Shown: piece after piece, positions 59,637 to 64,000 of the stretch
Numbering within the stretch: the first letter of the stretch is position 1
Layout: every line of letters starts with the position of its first letter
Assembly (NCBI GenBank): GCA_902774685.1
Contig: CACYJH010000011.1
Coordinates: forward strand, 1 to 64,000
Length of the DNA stretch: 64,000 bases
Direction of reading: 5' to 3'
From: an uncultured Methanobrevibacter sp.
Lineage (GTDB): Archaea; Methanobacteriota; Methanobacteria; Methanobacteriales; Methanobacteriaceae
The notes under the pieces: model-generated
The model's database searches: none
What the model was told of the DNA's origin: nothing
What the model saw: only the letters and a program-made list of their open reading frames with translations
Translations under genes and position numbers: made by a program

Positions 59637-60692
59637 TTAATTTTTATCTAAATATTCTAAAATAGCATCCAATAATTTACCTGCTCCACCAGCGTACATA
59701 TCTGCTGCAGGTAAACCATATTTCTCTTCAAAGCTTTCTAAAGTCATGTCGTCATCTGCATTTCTCATATTGATAGATAAACCGACAACTTTAGTGGTAG
59801 GCACAACTGCTTCAATAGCCTTTACCTCATAATCGATACCTCTTGGTTCACGATATGGGTGGTTTGGTCTGTGACCTACAATGACTGCATCAGGATCTGC
59901 ACCGATTAAGATACATGCAGACAATCCTCTTGGGTGAGGATTTCCATCTTCAGTCAAGCTTGATTGACCTTCAATAAAGATTATGTCTGGACTGTCATGC
60001 TCTTCCACATATTTCATGGAACTGAGTATGGCAGAAGGAACATCCATTGAGGATAAGCTGCCTGCTCTAAAGTTAAATGCAGTAGGCTTTTCCAAACCCA
60101 TTTCATCAGTAGAAATAATGGAAGCTTTCAATCCTCTTTTTTCTGCTTCAATACCAAGGGATTTGGTTGTAGTCCTTTTACCACATTCTTGGGAAGTTCC
60201 ACCAACAAAGACCACTTTAGCCTTAGGTTCATAAGAGATCTTAGGCAATACTTCACAACATTTTTCAGGCGCTACACCGCAAATCTTGCGGACAACATCC
60301 AATCTTGGACTAATCTCTTTTATACAAACGTCATTTTGTTCTGCTAATTTCAATAATGATTCATTTTCAGACAATGATAATGATCTAAATGAAACAACTG
60401 CATTCTTACCGTTTGCCAATGCTTGAACTGCATATTTGAGTGCGGTTCCTTCAGCACCAATAGGCAACATGATTGCTACAGTGTTTGCTTCAGTAGATTC
60501 AAATAAATCTGATAAGTTTGAAGCGACTTCAAGACCACAGAAAGGTTTTCCTTGTTTTGCAGGGTTGTCATCAAGGAATCCTACTGTTTCAATTCCTTCA
60601 AGGTTAGAGAATTTTTCTCCTCCGCCCCCACATCCAATAATAATATAAGGATTCAATTCTTGAAGATCTTCAACAGAAGTTATAGAATACAA
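59637..60692 (-). CDS. DUF1611 family P-loop protein (TTG start)
   Basis: The 351-residue protein matches DUF1611: an N-terminal Rossmann-like domain ([28 protein letters not shown], about 16-45) and a C-terminal P-loop domain with [13 protein letters not shown] (about 161-173), STDEMG and [20 protein letters not shown]. Some bacterial members (DgcN) are reported as D-glutamate N-acetyltransferases, but this one lacks the usual neighbour DgcA, so the substrate is open. The start is a TTG at 60692, supported by GGAGTGAT four bases upstream and by the absence of any nearby ATG. It is monocistronic and divergent from the ZPR1 gene. Confidence 0.85.
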   Translation of the reverse strand: MYSITSVEDLQELNPYIIIGCGGGGEKFSNLEGIETVGFLDDNPAKQGKPFCGLEVASNLSDLFESTEANTVAIMLPIGAEGTALKYAVQALANGKNAVVSFRSLSLSENESLLKLAEQNDVCIKEISPRLDVVRKICGVAPEKCCEVLPKISYEPKAKVVFVGGTSQECGKRTTTKSLGIEAEKRGLKASIISTDEMGLEKPTAFNFRAGSLSSMDVPSAILSSMKYVEEHDSPDIIFIEGQSSLTEDGNPHPRGLSACILIGADPDAVIVGHRPNHPYREPRGIDYEVKAIEAVVPTTKVVGLSINMRNADDDMTLESFEEKYGLPAADMYAGGAGKLLDAILEYLDKN

Positions 60693-61218
60693 GTAATCAC
60701 TCCTCTTTAAAAATTGTGTAATTTTGATTAATATAAATTTGATAAATTTTTTAAATATTGAACTGTTTCAAAAATATATATTAAGTACTAATGCAATAAA
60801 TATTAGAATATCCAACATTATAGAATTTATCTTATTGTATGTATATATCTATTATTATTAATAAATATTGGCATGAGAATTATTAAAAATTTATTTGAAA
60901 TTAATTCTATACTAATTTTATATTAATTTGATATTAATTAAAAATTGATTTGAAATATGAAAAATCTATTAATGGGAAAATATTAAAATTATAAATTATA
61001 AAAAATAGAAAATTAATATAGAAAAATAATTAGAAAACTAAAAATTCTAAATTTAAAAATTGGAAAAATGATTAATTGTTAAAATATAGTTAGCCACCTA
61101 TATATCCTAACAATCGAAAATATGCATTTGAAAATAACTATTAAGAATATTGCATAGAGACATCATAATTTCAATAGCTATTATCTTGATATGAAAAATA
61201 AATAAGGAGAAAAATCAT
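60693..61218. other. Divergent promoter region between DUF1611 and ZPR1 genes
   Basis: 526 bases. At 61099-61105 a plus-strand TATATAT preceded by GCCACC is a good TATA box for the ZPR1 gene, with a leader of about 90 bases. GTTAG/CTAAC arms flank it (61089-61111). The rest is AT-rich with no supported gene. Confidence 0.5.
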
Positions 61219-61812
61219 ATGAACGTGGATGATGTAATTACTGGAAAAAGTGCTGAAATGAAAATAGATTGTCCAGTATGTGGAGGAAAAAATACAGCAA
61301 CTTACACTACTCAAACTCATGAGCTTGCCTACTTTGGAGAAATTGTTGAATCAACCATCCAATGTGAAAAATGTGGATTCAGACACAATGACATTTTGGC
61401 AACTGAACAGAAGGACCCTGCCAAACATAGCTTGATCATCAGCAAAAAGAATCTTGACTCAAGAGTGGTCAGATCCCAATCAGCTACAGTTTCACTTCCT
61501 GAGATTGGAATCAAAGTTGAACCTGGCCCAAAATCAGAAGGGTACATTTCAAATGTTGAAGGTGTTATTGTGAGATTCATTGAAGCAACCGAAAGGGCAT
61601 TGAATATGTTTAAGGATGACTTATCTCAAGAAAACGGTAAAAAAGTGCTTGAAAACTTAAACAAAGTTTTAAATGGTGAAATGGAAACCCTTTTGCTTAT
61701 AGAAGACCCATTCGGACAAAGTAAAATCATGGATGTCCGTGCAAAGACAGAACCTTTAACAGATGAAGAATTGAAAAATCTAAAAACAGGTTTCACTGTC
61801 ATTGAAGAATAA
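61219..61812 (+). CDS. ZPR1-type zinc-finger protein
   Basis: The 197-residue protein is a single-unit archaeal ZPR1 homologue. It has the four-Cys zinc finger CPVCGG...CEKCGF (about 15-50) and the ZPR1 alpha/beta region with SATVSLPEIGIKVEPGPKSEGYISNVEGVIVRFIE. Eukaryotic ZPR1 has two such units and works in folding of elongation factor eEF1A; archaeal members are untested. AAGGAG precedes the ATG. No operon partners. Confidence 0.92.
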   Translation: MNVDDVITGKSAEMKIDCPVCGGKNTATYTTQTHELAYFGEIVESTIQCEKCGFRHNDILATEQKDPAKHSLIISKKNLDSRVVRSQSATVSLPEIGIKVEPGPKSEGYISNVEGVIVRFIEATERALNMFKDDLSQENGKKVLENLNKVLNGEMETLLLIEDPFGQSKIMDVRAKTEPLTDEELKNLKTGFTVIEE

Positions 61813-61906
61813 GAGAAAAATTATAGAATTAGTAAGTTAAAAAAAATAAAAAAAAGAAAAGAAAAGATCTTAAAAAAATGAAAAAATAAAAAAAGATTAG
61901 GAAAAA

Positions 61907-63604
61907 TTATCTTTTTGAAGCAATGACCATTTTTCCGAATCCATGTAATGGCAATTCTATTCTTAAATCCAAAACCTTGATGAGGGCTTCAACACCGGCC
62001 CTACCATGAGGGACAAATTGATAAGTGGATTCTGGAATGAGAATTATGCCTCCAACCTTAACCCTATCAATTATTCTTAAGAATAGATAAGCTATCTCAT
62101 CATTCCTTAAATCAACAATGCTCTTATTCAGATTGACAACAACAGAATTGAAGTCACCTTTAACATCATCAATTTCATCAGGAGCAACTTGCAAGAAGTC
62201 CGCACCATCCAACTTTTGATCAGTTACAAAAAGTTGAGACCCATAGCCTTTAACTCTCTCTAAAAGGGATCTAATCTCATCTAAAGACACATCAACATCT
62301 ATAAACTCTTTTTTATCTGAATCATCACTTAAAACAAGATCAAAAGCCTGTTTTTCAACGCTGCGTAAAAAATCAAGATCCTGCTGAAGCACATATCCAT
62401 CCTCATGAACCAAATAAACGGTACCTCCTGTGGTTTCAAGGTCTTGAGTCTTAACAAATAACTGAGCATCCTCCATGATTCCTTGAGAAGTCTTATAGTG
62501 ACTTTTCAACCTATTGCTGATATGAGTCATAGGATAAGACTCTGCTATAATGTCCCTTGGAACAATGAAATGCTTTATACAACCGTGAGCATATAACCTA
62601 TAACCTTTGTTCCTCTCGAAATAAAATTTATCAGGATTTAAATATGAATCAAGAATACTGTCAGTTTCATGCTGGCCAGAAATCATATCTACATACACAG
62701 CATCCAAATTAGAACCCATTGGGCGGCAATTTACTTCTATTAAGACCGGACCTTTATCATCAATCAGGTATTCCCCATGAACAGGACCATATCTAATTCC
62801 CAGTGCGTCTGCAACATCATAAGCATACTCAACAAGTTCCGCTTCACCAAGACCTAATTCATAAACGAAACTAGTTGTATCATAAACATTTCCACCTTCT
62901 TCAGTTTTAGCCTTGATATGCTCCCAAATAGTGGTTACACGATGGTCACCATTACAGGAAACAGTGTTTACAACATATTCCTCACCGTTAATACGTTCCT
63001 GAACAAGCATTTCAGTAAGTTTATCACCATATATGTTTGCACTATCAAATAGTTCATTAAGGGAATCAACCATCTCATTCTTATTGGAGCATAACCTCAC
63101 ACCAACAGAACCAGCACTATAGATAGGCTTAACAACAACCTCATCAAAGCCTTCTTCATCATAATAGGCAATTGCCTCTTCAACAGAACGAACAACACGA
63201 CCACGGATATGCCTAAGACCTGCTTCTGCAAGCCTTTCCTGCATCTTATCCTTTAAAGTCATTGCATCAATATTTTCAATATTGTTGCATTTGAGACCTA
63301 AATCATTAGATAATTTAGTTGCTAAAACAACCCCTCTTTCACATCCAGGGACAATTAACAATGGATCGTAGTTCCTAACCATTTCAAGAGTCTCTTCATA
63401 ACTGTCTTTTTCCTGAAGAACCTCCGCATCGAAATCAATCTTTTCATTTGCAATGCGAATCATTTCTATATAAGCTTGATTCTCTTCAGTCTCTTCAATT
63501 CTTGTATTTAATATTAGGGGATTGTAATTTCTATTGACAATATCCCTAATAAAATTAGCACCAGTAGATATAGCTTCCACTACAATAATATTTCTCATAA
63601 GCAT
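61907..63604 (-). CDS. ATP-grasp protein with C-terminal methyltransferase-like domain
   Basis: The 565-residue protein has an N-terminal pre-ATP-grasp part (about 1-105), an ATP-grasp ligase domain (about 105-300; FDEVVVKPIYSAGSVGVRLC for ATP binding, EMLVQERINGEEYVVNTVSCNGDHRVTTIWE, PVLIEVNCRPMGSNLD for Mg ligands), a linker, and a C-terminal domain (about 435-565) that reads like the second half of a SAM-methyltransferase (FNSVVVNLNKS, LRIIDRVKVGGIILIPESTYQFVPHGRAG), without a clear SAM-binding motif I. Such ligases often couple amino acids or peptides. The ATG at 63604 has AGGGAAAG upstream; the ATG at 63598 (MRNIIVVEAIST) is equally possible. A second copy follows at the window end. Confidence 0.85.
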   Translation of the reverse strand: MLMRNIIVVEAISTGANFIRDIVNRNYNPLILNTRIEETEENQAYIEMIRIANEKIDFDAEVLQEKDSYEETLEMVRNYDPLLIVPGCERGVVLATKLSNDLGLKCNNIENIDAMTLKDKMQERLAEAGLRHIRGRVVRSVEEAIAYYDEEGFDEVVVKPIYSAGSVGVRLCSNKNEMVDSLNELFDSANIYGDKLTEMLVQERINGEEYVVNTVSCNGDHRVTTIWEHIKAKTEEGGNVYDTTSFVYELGLGEAELVEYAYDVADALGIRYGPVHGEYLIDDKGPVLIEVNCRPMGSNLDAVYVDMISGQHETDSILDSYLNPDKFYFERNKGYRLYAHGCIKHFIVPRDIIAESYPMTHISNRLKSHYKTSQGIMEDAQLFVKTQDLETTGGTVYLVHEDGYVLQQDLDFLRSVEKQAFDLVLSDDSDKKEFIDVDVSLDEIRSLLERVKGYGSQLFVTDQKLDGADFLQVAPDEIDDVKGDFNSVVVNLNKSIVDLRNDEIAYLFLRIIDRVKVGGIILIPESTYQFVPHGRAGVEALIKVLDLRIELPLHGFGKMVIASKR

Positions 63605-63911
63605 CTTTCCCTTTAGTTAAAAAAAGTTCAATAGATTCATTATTATATAAAAATTTGAAAACAGACATATATAAAGATTTTTGAATGTAAGCACTTACTT
63701 ACACGCTTAAATTATTAAAAAAAGGAATAATAACTATTATTTTAATAAATAACGAATATATAAATCCATAATCCTAAAAAAGAAAAATAAAAAAGATAAA
63801 AAACTTAATAAAAAATAAAATAAAAAGAGAAGAAGATTAAAAAAAAAATAAAAAAGAAAATAAAAAGAAAAGAAGATTAAAAAAAATAAAATAAAAGATA
63901 AAAAACAATCA
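63605..63911. other. Promoter region of the ATP-grasp gene
   Basis: 307 bases. On the minus strand TTTATATATG at 63666-63676 is a good TATA box, about 65 bases before the ATG, and directly upstream of it lies the inverted repeat TGTAAG-6 bases-CTTACA (63686-63703). From 63770 to 63905 the plus strand is A/G-rich low-complexity DNA behind the next ATP-grasp gene. Confidence 0.55.
63686..63703. promoter_or_regulatory. Inverted repeat TGTAAG-N6-CTTACA at the ATP-grasp promoter
   Basis: It lies about 10-15 bases upstream of the TATA box at 63666-63676, a position used by archaeal activators or repressors. Inside it GTAAG-CA-CTTAC forms a second, shorter symmetry. Confidence 0.45.
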
Positions 63912-64000
63912 TCATTTTGAAGCAATGACCATTTTTCCGAATCCATGTAAAGGCAATTCTATATTTAAACCCAATACTTGAATAAGCGCTTCAGCACCTA
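63912..64000 (-). CDS. Second ATP-grasp/methyltransferase-like gene (3' end only)
   Basis: The last 29 codons before a TGA stop are nearly identical to the end of the gene at 61907-63604 (ELPLHGFGKMVIASK, preceded by AEALIQVLGLNIELPLH), so this is a tandem paralogue. It differs at several residues and ends one residue shorter. Its body and start lie outside the window. Confidence 0.85.
   Translation of the reverse strand, partial: GAEALIQVLGLNIELPLHGFGKMVIASK

Noticed and set aside
63737-63946. A 69-codon minus-strand frame at the window end
   Set aside because: Phe/Leu-rich translation of A-rich spacer that overlaps the true 3' end of the second ATP-grasp gene in another frame.

Overview
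The window is a very AT-rich piece of a methanogen chromosome, most like Methanobrevibacter (order Methanobacteriales). Marker genes are the A-type ATP synthase genes, TiaS, the YcaO/TfuA thioamidation pair, thiol:fumarate reductase TfrB, lactaldehyde dehydrogenase (coenzyme F420 synthesis), DUF2124, archaeal SepF, Thg1, archaeal TrmJ, FilR1-type regulators and a surface protein with pseudomurein-binding repeats. Many genes carry GGAGGTGAT-like ribosome binding sites. I see no rRNA, tRNA, CRISPR array, insertion sequence or prophage.

Layout. 1-3738 (minus): ATP synthase genes atpH-I-K-E and the first codons of the next subunit (probably C). 4216-9485 (minus): small membrane protein, nitroreductase, citrate synthase/citryl-CoA lyase homologue, class I fumarate hydratase alpha subunit, U32-like TIM barrel and an MmgE/PrpD dehydratase. 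9638-11629 (plus): beta-helix surface protein. 11854-14838 (minus): two tandem DUF3100 membrane proteins. 15116-21738: TiaS, a helix-turn-helix regulator, a 55-aa membrane protein, a TIR-like protein, FdhD, a TIM-barrel protein, a radical SAM protein and a YbjQ-family protein. 22167-32752: SerA, JAMM protein, Thg1, aspartate dehydrogenase, PRC-barrel protein, tRNA-binding protein, lactaldehyde dehydrogenase, class III pilin with a GspF/TadC-like protein, and an M24 peptidase. 32936-36121 (plus): YcaO, TfuA and a LarE-like sulfur transferase. 36203-43322: unknown protein, a 24-aa membrane peptide with a possible switch in its leader, CBS protein, universal stress protein, amidohydrolase, DUF2124 protein, a three-gene LytTR/DUF3021/2TM unit of bacterial type and a HEAT-repeat protein. 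43502-50567: two-repeat zinc-ribbon protein, indolepyruvate oxidoreductase, TfrB, TrmJ and an iron-sulfur protein. 50727-64000: pseudomurein-binding surface protein, glycyl-tRNA synthetase, two FilR1 regulators, TatD-like hydrolase, C_GCAxxG_C_C protein, SepF, DUF1611 protein, ZPR1 protein and two tandem ATP-grasp genes, the second cut by the window end.

How the genes fit together. Fumarate hydratase and TfrB belong to the incomplete reductive TCA route of methanogens. Indolepyruvate oxidoreductase, SerA and aspartate dehydrogenase are amino-acid and cofactor enzymes. YcaO/TfuA is the pair linked to thioglycine in methyl-coenzyme M reductase. SepF anchors FtsZ in these archaea, and the PRC-barrel protein may be a division partner. 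The two surface proteins, the pilin and the GspF-like protein face the outside.

Most unusual signals: an AtpK that stops after three transmembrane helices; three genes whose conserved N-termini have no ATG, GTG or TTG and appear to start at ATT or ATA behind Shine-Dalgarno-like sequences; a tiny membrane peptide whose leader can form two mutually exclusive hairpins, one covering its ribosome binding site; a two-hairpin 3' element with a conserved core that has been absorbed in frame into iorB; near-identical inverted repeats beside fdhD and a TIR-like gene; and tandemly duplicated gene 3' ends.
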